Assembly (NCBI GenBank): GCA_017624795.1
Contig: JAGAMJ010000171.1
Coordinates: forward strand, 1-8,245
Direction of reading: 5' to 3'
DNA: 8,245 nucleotides
Source of the DNA: Clostridia bacterium
Lineage (GTDB): Bacteria > Bacillota > Clostridia > Oscillospirales > CAG-272
Of the stretch, positions 1-5,222 are shown piece after piece. A program made the position numbers and the translations under genes. The notes under the pieces are model-generated. The model was not told the origin of the DNA. It did no database searches and was given only the letters and a program-made list of their open reading frames with translations. Numbering within the stretch: position 1 is the first letter of the stretch; every line of letters begins with the position of its first letter.

Positions 1-62
1 ATCTCAAAGGTGTCGGTCGAAATCCGTCTACGGGCAAAAACAATCACAATAAAGTGAGGTAA
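1..62 (+). CDS. Possible C-terminal tail of an unidentified upstream gene (partial)
   Basis: Reading from base 3, a frame stays open for 19 codons and ends with TAA at 60-62. The predicted tail is basic and Asn/Gly-rich (it contains VGRNPSTGKNN). The stop codon lies next to the ribosome binding site of the following zinc-ribbon gene, which would fit a closely spaced operon. Basic, low-complexity tails of this kind end many RNA-binding proteins such as DEAD-box helicases, but 19 residues cannot identify a family. The other two plus frames close at about the same place (bases 49-57), so coding status is uncertain. If this frame is not coding, the stretch is simply the leader of the next gene. 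Confidence 0.25.
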   Translation, partial: LKGVGRNPSTGKNNHNKVR

Positions 63-67
63 AGGCA

Positions 68-382
68 ATGAACGAGGAAATCATGATGACTGGCGCAGAA
101 GAGGTCTTTGAGGACGAAACTCTGGTTTGCAAGGAATGCGGAAACGAATTCGTATTCACTGCGGGCGAGCAGCAGTTCTACAAAGAAAAGGGCTTTATGA
201 ACAAGCCCAAGAGCTGCAAGGCATGCCGCGACGCAAAGAAGAATGCGAACCGCGCACCCAGAGAGTACTTCATCACCACCTGCGCAGAGTGCGGCGGTGA
301 GGCGAAGGTTACTTTCCAGCCCTCCAGCGACAGACCTGTTTACTGCAGCGCTTGCTTCGAAGCAAGAAAGAACGCACAGTAA
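68..382 (+). CDS. Double zinc-ribbon protein (CxxC-CxxC family)
   Basis: This is a 104-residue, probably cytoplasmic protein with four CxxC knuckles at residues 21/24, 50/53, 72/75 and 93/96. They form two zinc ribbons joined by a basic linker (about 54-66). The first half, with its FVFTAGEQQFY...GF.NKPKSC pattern, matches the Pfam 'probable zinc-ribbon' type (zf-trcl). The second half, with the DRPVYCSACF ending, matches the small CxxC domain seen in many Firmicutes and candidate-phylum proteins. Function is unknown; structural zinc and nucleic-acid or protein binding are inferences. The start is ATG at 68, with AGTGAGGT (53-60) seven bases upstream. In-frame Met codons at 83 and 86 lack an equally good site. 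It is followed directly by a terminator, so it ends its transcription unit. The fold assignment is solid; the biological role is open. Confidence 0.9.
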   Translation: MNEEIMMTGAEEVFEDETLVCKECGNEFVFTAGEQQFYKEKGFMNKPKSCKACRDAKKNANRAPREYFITTCAECGGEAKVTFQPSSDRPVYCSACFEARKNAQ

Positions 383-398
383 AAAGGGAAATGGAAAT

Positions 399-438
399 AG
401 GCGAGAGCTCATTTGCGGGCACTCGCCTTTTTCTTTTT
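399..438 (+). terminator. Intrinsic terminator after the zinc-ribbon gene
   Basis: AGGCGAG (399-405) pairs with CTCGCCT (422-428) around a 16-base loop, followed by a T-rich run (428-438). It begins 17 bases after the stop codon of the zinc-ribbon gene. Confidence 0.8.
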
Positions 439-479
439 TGCTTCGCTAAAAAAGCGGTTCACAAAAGATATGTCAAATC

Positions 480-508
480 TTGCTTTTTTCTTCCTATTGT
501 GATAAAAT
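480..508 (+). promoter_or_regulatory. Sigma-A type promoter with extended -10, for rlmA
   Basis: TTGCTT (480-485), a 17-base spacer, then TAAAAT (503-508), with TG at 500-501 forming an extended -10. The expected start is near 515, giving a leader of about 20 bases that carries the CGGAGGG ribosome binding site (523-529). The -35 matches the consensus only in TTG. Confidence 0.5.
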
Positions 509-535
509 AAAGAAAATCTTTTCGGAGGGCGTGCT

Positions 536-1351
536 ATGTGGTACAGTCAACTGTTGCGTTGTCCTGTTTGCGGTGGGCAAATGGTAAGAGAGGGGAACTC
601 TCTTTTTTGCGACGGCACACGCCGCCATTGTTTTGATTTCGCCAAGGAGGGTTATGTGAACCTCGCCCCCTCCAAGGCGGCGGGTGGTGGAGATGATAGC
701 GCGCTGATCCGCGCGCGCACCGCGTTTTTGTCGGGCGGATACTATCAGCCCTTTGCCGATCGCGTCTGTGCGCTGCTGCGCAAGCACGTCGGCAGCGGAA
801 CTGTTGTCGATGCGGGGTGTGGCGAGGGGTACTACGCTTCTCGTATGGCACAAAGCGGCTTTCGGGTGATTGGCGTTGACCTTTCCAAAAACGGTGTCAG
901 GCACGCCGCAAGGACCGCGACGCGCGAGCGCAGCGATGCGCTGTTTGCGGTAGCGGGCATTTTTGATCTTCCCTTGCAGTGCGGCGTGGCAGACGCCGTC
1001 GTCAGCTTGTTCGCCCCCGTTTGCGAGGAGGAATTCCTGCGCGTTTTGAAGCCGGGTGGCATTTTGCTCTTGGCGGGGGCGGGGCCGGATCACCTCTATT
1101 CACTGAAAAAGGTGCTTTACGACATTCCCTATCAGAACGAGCCGCGCGCCGATGCGCCGACCCGTATGAAGGAGATCGCCACCGAGCGTGTGTCCTTTGA
1201 CATGGAGCTTTGCCAAACGGCTTTGCAAGATCTTTTTGCGATGACGCCTTATTTTTATCGGACACCAAGTGAGGGACGGGCGCGACTTGCCGCCGTCAGC
1301 TCGCTTACGGTGGGTGCCGAGTTCGACCTTACCCTTTATCAAAAGCAATAA
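536..1351 (+). CDS. rlmA: 23S rRNA (guanine-N1)-methyltransferase, RlmA family
   Basis: A 271-residue SAM-dependent methyltransferase, close to the E. coli RlmA length. The N-terminal zinc finger uses Cys9, Cys12, Cys25 and probably His31, followed by the family block FDFAKEGYVNL (33-43). The segment around residues 54-73 (DSALIRARTAFLSGGYYQPF) is typical of RlmA. The Rossmann SAM site has motif I VVDAGCGEGYY (90-100) and an acidic strand end at VIGVDLS (111-117). LKPGG lies at 171-175, and the C-terminal MTPYFYRT (236-243) is also characteristic. Family members methylate G745 (RlmA-I) or G748 (RlmA-II/TlrB) in helix 35 of 23S rRNA; Gram-positive members are usually type II, but the target cannot be read here. 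Relative to E. coli, two residues are inserted between Cys25 and His31. ATG at 536 has CGGAGGG six bases upstream. The gene is monocistronic between its own promoter and terminator. Confidence 0.92.
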   Translation: MWYSQLLRCPVCGGQMVREGNSLFCDGTRRHCFDFAKEGYVNLAPSKAAGGGDDSALIRARTAFLSGGYYQPFADRVCALLRKHVGSGTVVDAGCGEGYYASRMAQSGFRVIGVDLSKNGVRHAARTATRERSDALFAVAGIFDLPLQCGVADAVVSLFAPVCEEEFLRVLKPGGILLLAGAGPDHLYSLKKVLYDIPYQNEPRADAPTRMKEIATERVSFDMELCQTALQDLFAMTPYFYRTPSEGRARLAAVSSLTVGAEFDLTLYQKQ

Positions 1352-1355
1352 TATC

Positions 1356-1411
1356 AAGTCGCAACGTGTCGACAACCAAATTTGATTTGGTCGCGCGTTG
1401 CGACTTTTTTT
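1356..1411 (+). terminator. Intrinsic terminator of rlmA, with nested stem
   Basis: AAGTCGCAACG (1356-1366) pairs perfectly with CGTTGCGACTT (1396-1406), and the T-run continues to 1411. A second stem, CCAAAT (1376-1381) with ATTTGG (1385-1390), sits inside the loop, so the RNA would be a long two-tier hairpin. It begins five bases after the rlmA stop. Confidence 0.85.
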
Positions 1412-1423
1412 GCGCCCTTGGCG

Positions 1424-1432
1424 TGATAGAAT
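1424..1432 (+). promoter_or_regulatory. Candidate -10 region for the spoIIA operon
   Basis: TAGAAT (1427-1432) preceded by TG (1424-1425) forms an extended -10 for sigma-A. The same bases also read ATAGAATTT, which fits the sigma-H -10 pattern RnnGAATww. The matching -35 position falls on the T-run of the rlmA terminator, and neither TTGACA nor the sigma-H AGGAWWW is there. In Bacillus the spoIIA operon is sigma-H dependent; which holoenzyme acts here cannot be decided from the sequence. Confidence 0.4.
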
Positions 1433-1455
1433 TTTAGAAAAAAGGAAGTGAGAAC

Positions 1456-1800
1456 ATGATTCATACCGAATATAGCTATGAAACGCAGTCGCGCGATCAA
1501 CTGCTTCGCGTGTCGCTTTGCGGTGAGATCGATCATCACGGTGCGATCGGACTGCGCGAGGATCTGGACGAGCTGATTTTGCGTCAGCGTCCTCGCCGTC
1601 TGGTGCTGGATCTGAACCGTATTGAATTTATGGATAGTGCGGGCCTTGGACTTTTGATGGGGCGTTACCGCCTGATGCGGGAGCTTGGAGGCGTTATGGC
1701 GATCGAAAATCCCAATCGGCGCGTCATGAAAATTTTGACGCTTGCGGGTATGGAGCGCTTTTTTGAGATCACCAATGGCTTGAGAGGAGAAGAAAAATGA
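1456..1800 (+). CDS. spoIIAA: Anti-anti-sigma factor SpoIIAA
   Basis: A 114-residue single STAS-domain protein, the usual size for SpoIIAA (about 115-117). The phosphorylatable serine is Ser61 in the MDSAGLGLLMGRY motif (59-71), and the strand before it, LVLDLNRIEF, is typical. In the known pathway SpoIIAB phosphorylates this serine and SpoIIE removes the phosphate; the unphosphorylated form binds SpoIIAB and releases sigma-F in the forespore. No spoIIE is present in this window. ATG at 1456 has AGGAAGTGAG (1443-1452) just upstream. The stop codon overlaps the start of spoIIAB in ATGA, indicating translational coupling. STAS paralogues such as RsbV look similar, but the following spoIIAB-sigF order makes the assignment firm. 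Confidence 0.95.
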   Translation: MIHTEYSYETQSRDQLLRVSLCGEIDHHGAIGLREDLDELILRQRPRRLVLDLNRIEFMDSAGLGLLMGRYRLMRELGGVMAIENPNRRVMKILTLAGMERFFEITNGLRGEEK

Positions 1801-2258
1801 AAAACAGAAGATGCGATGAGCAAAACCGTATGAGCATCAGCTTACCCGCACTGTCGGTCAACGAGGGAATGGCGCGTTCCGCGGTGGCGGCGTTCTGTGC
1901 CCAACAAAACCCAAGCACCACCGAGCTTGCGGATATCAAATGTGCCGTATCGGAGGCGGTCACCAACTGTATCGTCCATGCATATCCAAACGGGGCGGGT
2001 GTCATCTACATAACAGTGGTCCTCTATGCCGACGGAACGGTGCGCATCGTCATTAAAGACAAGGGCTGCGGTATTGCCGACGTGCGTCGCGCCCGCGAGC
2101 CGCTTTTCACCACCGATGCCGCAAACGAACGAAGCGGTATGGGCTTTACCGTTATGGAAAATTTTATGGATCGACTTGCGGTGCGTTCGCGCACGGGGAA
2201 AGGGACGGTCGTGATCATGACCAAGCGCATCGGAAGCGATCCCGCTATAAAGGAGTGA
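1797..2258 (+). CDS. spoIIAB: Anti-sigma F factor and serine kinase SpoIIAB
   Basis: A 153-residue GHKL ATPase, slightly longer than the Bacillus protein (146). The N box is EAVTNCIVHAYPN (53-65, with Glu53 and Asn57), the G1 box is DKGCGI (88-93), and the G2 box is ERSGMGFTVMENFMD (111-125). LFTT (103-106) lies in the ATP-lid segment, as in SpoIIAB. In the family the protein dimerises, holds sigma-F inactive with ATP, and phosphorylates SpoIIAA. The start overlaps the spoIIAA stop (ATGA at 1797-1800), with AGAGGAGA (1783-1790) inside the spoIIAA end. The stop at 2256-2258 is five bases before the sigF GTG. RsbW-type kinases share this fold; operon order supports SpoIIAB. Confidence 0.95.
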   Translation: MKNRRCDEQNRMSISLPALSVNEGMARSAVAAFCAQQNPSTTELADIKCAVSEAVTNCIVHAYPNGAGVIYITVVLYADGTVRIVIKDKGCGIADVRRAREPLFTTDAANERSGMGFTVMENFMDRLAVRSRTGKGTVVIMTKRIGSDPAIKE

Positions 2259-2262
2259 TCCT

Positions 2263-3012
2263 GTGGAAGAAAATGCCCGCCTCGTCAGGCACTATGAGCT
2301 GCTCGCCAAGGCACAGTCGGCACAAGAGGAGGAATCCGCCTCGGCGACCGAGATCCTGCTTTGCGAAAATATGGGACTTGTGCGAAACGCGGCGCTGCGC
2401 TTTCGCGACCGAGGCACGGAATACGAGGACCTGATCCAGATCGGCACGATCGGTATGCTGCGTGCCATCAGGACCTTTGACACAAGCCGCGGAACCGCCT
2501 TTTCCACCTTTGCCGTACCGCTGATCGTGGGCGAGATCCGCCGCCATTTGCGCGACGACGGTATGATCCGCGTCAGTCGCAGCTATAAAAAGCTTGCAGC
2601 TGATCTCACGCGCCGCCGTCGGGAAATTGCAGAGGCAGAGGGCAGGGAGCCGCCCATCGAGGAGCTTGCCGTGTTTTGCGGCACCACCAAGGAGGAGGCG
2701 GCGATCGCGCTTGCTTCGGTTTCCCCCGTGACCTCTTTGTCGGAATGTGCCTTTGAGGAGGAAAAGGGCGAGCTTGCCGAGCGGCTGACCGACGATGAAA
2801 GCGCCAACGAGCCGTCGATCTTAAATGATCGCATCGCCTTGCGCGAGGCGATCAGGCATATGCCGCCGCTTTGGCGCAAGATATTGCTGCTGCGCTACTA
2901 CCGCGACCGCACACAGCAGGAAACAGCCGACGTGCTGGGGCTCTCACAGGTCAAGGTGTCACGAGAAGAAAAAAAGATCCTGAATTTTTTGCGCGGGGAA
3001 ATGATCGTTTAG
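2263..3012 (+). CDS. sigF: RNA polymerase sporulation sigma factor SigF (SpoIIAC)
   Basis: A 249-residue sigma-70 factor of the SigB/F/G group, which lack region 1. Region 2 spans about 35-100, with YEDLIQIGTIGMLRAIRTFD (54-73) and the 2.4 helix STFAVPLIVGEIRRHLRDDG (81-100). Region 3 covers about 105-175. Region 4 (193-244) has the helix-turn-helix QQETADVLGLSQVKVSREEK. In known sporulation it directs the first forespore-specific genes once released from SpoIIAB. The start is GTG at 2263, with AGGAG (2251-2255) seven bases upstream inside the end of spoIIAB. Sigma-G is the nearest look-alike, but it normally follows spoIIG rather than spoIIAB. No spoVA genes follow; a convergent gene ends the operon. 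Confidence 0.95.
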   Translation: MEENARLVRHYELLAKAQSAQEEESASATEILLCENMGLVRNAALRFRDRGTEYEDLIQIGTIGMLRAIRTFDTSRGTAFSTFAVPLIVGEIRRHLRDDGMIRVSRSYKKLAADLTRRRREIAEAEGREPPIEELAVFCGTTKEEAAIALASVSPVTSLSECAFEEEKGELAERLTDDESANEPSILNDRIALREAIRHMPPLWRKILLLRYYRDRTQQETADVLGLSQVKVSREEKKILNFLRGEMIV

Positions 3013-3060
3013 AAAAAAAGAAACTGCTTTCACTGTCACAGGGGCAGAGAAAGCAGCTTC
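3011..3060 (-). terminator. Terminator hairpin between convergent sigF and the cyclophilin gene
   Basis: GAAACTGCTTTC (3020-3031) pairs with GAAAGCAGCTTC (3049-3060), eleven of twelve positions. On the minus strand the hairpin is followed by CTTTTTTTCT, a good terminator 17 bases after the cyclophilin stop. On the plus strand only TTCATAT follows, so it is probably weaker for sigF. Confidence 0.75.
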
Positions 3061-3077
3061 TTCATATAAATTGCATA

Positions 3078-3782
3078 TTATGTTGTGGGCGCTTGGGGTG
3101 TATACTCAACAAAATAGGCGCTCTCGATCACGGGCACACGCACGGGCTTTGTCTTTTCCGTGCTGTATTTTTGCTCGGTCACCTCTAACGCGGCGATGGT
3201 ATCGATCGTTTCCATGCCCGCGACCACGCGTCCGAACGCAGCGTAATTGCCGTTGAGCGAGGGGGTATCCTGATGCATAATGAAGAACTGACAGCTTGCA
3301 GAATCGGGGTCGGTCTTGCGCGCCATAGAGATCACGCCGCGCTCGTGCGCCAGCGTGTTGCCCGTATAGCCGTTTGAGGAAAATTCGCCCTTGATCTGCA
3401 CACGTGAGGAGCCCGTGCCGTCGCCCTTGGGATCGCCGCCCTGGATCATAAAATCCTTATAGATCCGATGAAAGGTCAGCCCATCGTAAAAGCTTGCGTA
3501 AACAAGCCGCTGAAAGTTTTTTACCGTTTCGGGCGCGATATCGGGGTAAAGCTCGACCACAAAGGTGGCACCGCCTTGCATCGTAAACTGCACAAAGTTC
3601 GTGATGCCGTTTGCTGCGGGCAGGGAGGTCGTATAAGAGGTCGTAAGATCCAACACGGGTGTTGCCGTGGGCGGATCGTTTGTAAGATCGTTATTTGGGA
3701 TCGGTTGTGTAGCGTTGCCGCTGCAAGCAACGAACGCCACGACCAAGGAAAGCACCAATATCAATAAAAGAAGCCGTTTCAT
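3078..3782 (-). CDS. Peptidyl-prolyl cis-trans isomerase, cyclophilin-type lipoprotein
   Basis: A 234-residue protein from the ATG at 3782. Residues 1-20 are a lipoprotein signal, with MKRLLLL, a hydrophobic core and Cys20 in FVAC. Phe at the lipobox -3 position is unusual. A Ser/Thr/Pro/Asn-rich linker follows (21-60), then a cyclophilin domain (about 62-226). The active-site block is FHRIYKDFMIQGGDP (104-118), containing the catalytic Arg106, Phe111, Met112 and Gln114. SCQFFIM (163-169) and NYAAFGRVV (179-187) also match the family. It should be anchored on the outer face of the membrane and catalyse prolyl isomerisation of exported proteins; substrates are unknown. The frame stays open upstream to 3887, but that extension lies across the promoters and lacks a signal, so 3782 is preferred. 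The site before it (GGGGGC) is a modest Shine-Dalgarno. It converges with sigF. Confidence 0.92.
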   Translation of the reverse strand: MKRLLLLILVLSLVVAFVACSGNATQPIPNNDLTNDPPTATPVLDLTTSYTTSLPAANGITNFVQFTMQGGATFVVELYPDIAPETVKNFQRLVYASFYDGLTFHRIYKDFMIQGGDPKGDGTGSSRVQIKGEFSSNGYTGNTLAHERGVISMARKTDPDSASCQFFIMHQDTPSLNGNYAAFGRVVAGMETIDTIAALEVTEQKYSTEKTKPVRVPVIESAYFVEYTPQAPTT

Positions 3783-3859
3783 GCAAGCCCCCAAAATTAC
3801 AATTTTAATATAGAAAAAATGAACGGGATCAGACATATTTACCGCACGTTCATAAGGAT

Positions 3860-3887
3860 ATTCTACCATTTTATTGTAACATGACAA
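3860..3887 (-). promoter_or_regulatory. Second (proximal) promoter of the cyclophilin gene
   Basis: On the minus strand, TTGTCA (3887-3882), a 16-base spacer and TAGAAT (3865-3860), with an extended TGG before the -10. It overlaps the distal promoter, and its -35 lies within that promoter's spacer. Confidence 0.45.
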
Positions 3888-3901
3888 AAGGGCTTTGTCA
3901 A
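3873..3901 (-). promoter_or_regulatory. Main sigma-A promoter of the cyclophilin gene
   Basis: On the minus strand, a perfect TTGACA (3901-3896), a 17-base spacer and TACAAT (3878-3873) with TGT immediately before it (extended -10). Transcription from about 3866 would give an 80-base leader to the ATG at 3782. The T-rich stretch at 3917-3932 reads as A-rich on this strand just upstream of the -35 and could act as an UP element. Confidence 0.7.
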
Positions 3902-3932
3902 TCCCCAGAAAGGGGATTTTTTATATTTTTTT
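3900..3932 (+). terminator. Orphan plus-strand terminator-like hairpin
   Basis: AATCCCC (3900-3906) pairs with GGGGATT (3912-3918) around AGAAA, followed by T-rich sequence to 3932. No plus-strand gene ends nearby; the closest upstream, sigF, ends at 3012. It may stop antisense read-through across the cyclophilin gene, or the T-run may matter mainly as an UP element for the opposite-strand promoter. Confidence 0.5.
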
Positions 3933-4016
3933 TGATAAGAACACCGCCCTACGGGGTGAAAAAAAGCACATTTTGTCAAAGCATTCGCACAAAAAAGCTG
4001 CGTCTTGTCTGTATTT

Positions 4017-4046
4017 GCATTTTCAGACGTTTTGGGCACATACTAT
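4017..4046 (+). promoter_or_regulatory. Putative sigma-E (mother-cell) promoter for the AI-2E/YtvI-like gene
   Basis: GCATTTT (4017-4023), a 15-base spacer and CATACTAT (4039-4046). This fits the Bacillus sigma-E pattern KMATATT / CATACAMT at 6 of 7 and 7 of 8 positions, with normal spacing. CATACTATA also fits the sigma-K -10 CATANNNTA. The expected start near 4053 leaves a leader of about 30 bases. No good sigma-A pair is seen here, although TATAAA within the same bases could act weakly. Confidence 0.5.
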
Positions 4047-4066
4047 AAAAAAGAGATCAATGAAGA

Positions 4067-4074
4067 AAAGGGTG
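4067..4074 (+). promoter_or_regulatory. Ribosome binding site deciding a TTG start
   Basis: AAAGGGTG lies seven bases before TTG at 4082. The frame is closed by TGA at 4061-4063, and no ATG or GTG lies between that stop and the first hydrophobic segment, so TTG is the best start. The next alternative, GTG at 4121, would cut into the first membrane helix. Confidence 0.5.
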
Positions 4075-4081
4075 TTGGGGT

Positions 4082-5179
4082 TTGGTAAAGATAGATTGGA
4101 AGCGCACCGCTGCGATCACGGTGAGCGCGCTTGGTTTGATCGCCGCACTTTATTTGATCGGGCGCTATGCGTTGCAGCTTTTTCTTCCTTTTTTTATTGC
4201 TTTTGTGCTGGCGTTGCTGACGCGCCCCGTTGTGATATGGCTCTCGCGCCGCATGCGATGTCCCAAAAAAGTGATCGCCGCCTTGATCACGCTGCTCACG
4301 CTCGTGCTTCTTGGCGCGGGACTTTACGCGCTTTGCAGCCGACTGCTTATCGAGGTGCAAAAGCTGTTCGTTTTCCTGATCGAGGACAGCGCCAAGGCAG
4401 ATGGGCAGATCGCCCGCTTTTTGGGCGTTGTGAAGGGCTTTTTTCAGCGGATCCCCTTTGTAGAGAAGCTGCAAAAGGCAGATTTTCTGCAATATTTTGT
4501 CGGGGATACCGAGGCATTCGTCAAGGAGCAGCTTCAAACGATGCTTTCCCGCCTTTCCGATCGGATAACGGGCTTTCTCGGCGCGATGCTGCGCGGCTTG
4601 CCGTCGCTGTTGCTTTTCGTGCTGATCACGGTGATCTCCTGTTTTTATTTTGCCATCGAATTTGAAGCCGTTTCCCGCGCGCTTTCGCGCATCGTTCCGC
4701 GTCGCTTTGCCGAGCGGCTGCCCGCCTTCCGCAGCCGTGCGGTGGGGGCGGTACGGCGTTATTTCCGCGCGTATTTCCTTCTTTTTATATTAACCTTCGC
4801 ACAGCTGTTGATCGGGTTTGCGCTTTTGAGGGTGGACTATGTTTTTCTGTTGGCTTTCCTGACAGCCGTGCTGGATATCCTGCCTGTGCTTGGCGTGGGC
4901 ACGGTCCTTGTGCCCTTTGCGCTTTTTTCTCTTGCTATGGGCAACATTTACCGCGGTGTGGGGCTGCTGATCCTATACGGCGTTATGACGATCGTGCGCC
5001 AGATCGCCGAGCCGCATCTTGTGGGCAAGAGCTTGGGGCTTCACCCCATTTTGATGCTGGTTTCCTTTTATGCGGGCTTTAAGCTTTTTGGCGTTGCGGG
5101 CGTTTTTCTCGGACCCGCGCTTGCCCTGCTGATCAAAGCGTTCCTCGGCAATCAGGAAGCAGGGGAAGCGGAAAAGTGA
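4082..5179 (+). CDS. AI-2E family membrane protein, YtvI-like sporulation protein candidate
   Basis: A 365-residue integral membrane protein of the AI-2E/UPF0118 superfamily. Hydrophobic segments lie near 10-48 (two close helices), 63-88, 171-195, 228-250, 252-286, 290-308 and 318-352. A soluble amphipathic region spans 90-165, the usual family layout. Family motifs are LDILPVLGVG (264-273), RQIAEPHLVGKSLGLHP (306-322) and KLFGVAGVFLGPALAL (334-349). The EP...GKS.GLHP...Y.G.KLFG pattern and the length resemble YtvI, a sporulation-associated branch. The sigma-E-like promoter at 4017-4046 and the nearby spoIIA operon agree with this. The transported substrate is unknown; autoinducer export is shown only for a distant member, and others are Na+(Li+)/H+ antiporters. 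The start is TTG. The superfamily is certain, the YtvI assignment about 60 percent. Confidence 0.9.
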   Translation: MVKIDWKRTAAITVSALGLIAALYLIGRYALQLFLPFFIAFVLALLTRPVVIWLSRRMRCPKKVIAALITLLTLVLLGAGLYALCSRLLIEVQKLFVFLIEDSAKADGQIARFLGVVKGFFQRIPFVEKLQKADFLQYFVGDTEAFVKEQLQTMLSRLSDRITGFLGAMLRGLPSLLLFVLITVISCFYFAIEFEAVSRALSRIVPRRFAERLPAFRSRAVGAVRRYFRAYFLLFILTFAQLLIGFALLRVDYVFLLAFLTAVLDILPVLGVGTVLVPFALFSLAMGNIYRGVGLLILYGVMTIVRQIAEPHLVGKSLGLHPILMLVSFYAGFKLFGVAGVFLGPALALLIKAFLGNQEAGEAEK

Positions 5180-5214
5180 AAAACGGCTGCCTCCATTTTT
5201 GAGGCAGCCGTTTT
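5180..5214. terminator. Bidirectional intrinsic terminator
   Basis: A perfect 14-bp stem, AAAACGGCTGCCTC (5180-5193) with GAGGCAGCCGTTTT (5201-5214), around CATTTTT. The terminal A4/T4 provides a U-run on both strands. It starts directly after the stop of the AI-2E-family gene and lies nine bases beyond the stop of the convergent minus-strand gene, so it can serve both. Confidence 0.88.
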
Positions 5215-5222
5215 AAGTAAGA

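Noticed and set aside
444..481. Short hairpins (CGCT/AGCG and AAGAT/ATCTT) before the rlmA promoter.
   Set aside because: Stems of four or five pairs in AT-rich spacer are expected by chance, and the second overlaps the -35 of rlmA.
494..1093. Minus-strand reading frame of 199 codons opposite rlmA.
   Set aside because: A shadow of the GC-rich rlmA coding sequence; no ribosome binding site or domain, and it crosses the rlmA promoter.
3783..3887. N-terminal extension of the cyclophilin to an upstream ATG at 3887.
   Set aside because: It would bury the signal peptide inside the protein and place coding sequence over both promoters; the ATG at 3782 gives a normal lipoprotein signal.
3942..3958. 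CACC-GCCCTACG-GGGTG hairpin followed by an A-run, considered as a minus-strand terminator.
   Set aside because: The A-run is on the wrong side to give a U-run on the minus strand, and no minus-strand gene ends there.
3895..4665. Long plus-strand reading frame of 256 codons overlapping the AI-2E-family gene.
   Set aside because: It runs through the AT-rich divergent promoter region and then in the wrong frame of a clear membrane protein; no recognisable domain and no ribosome binding site.
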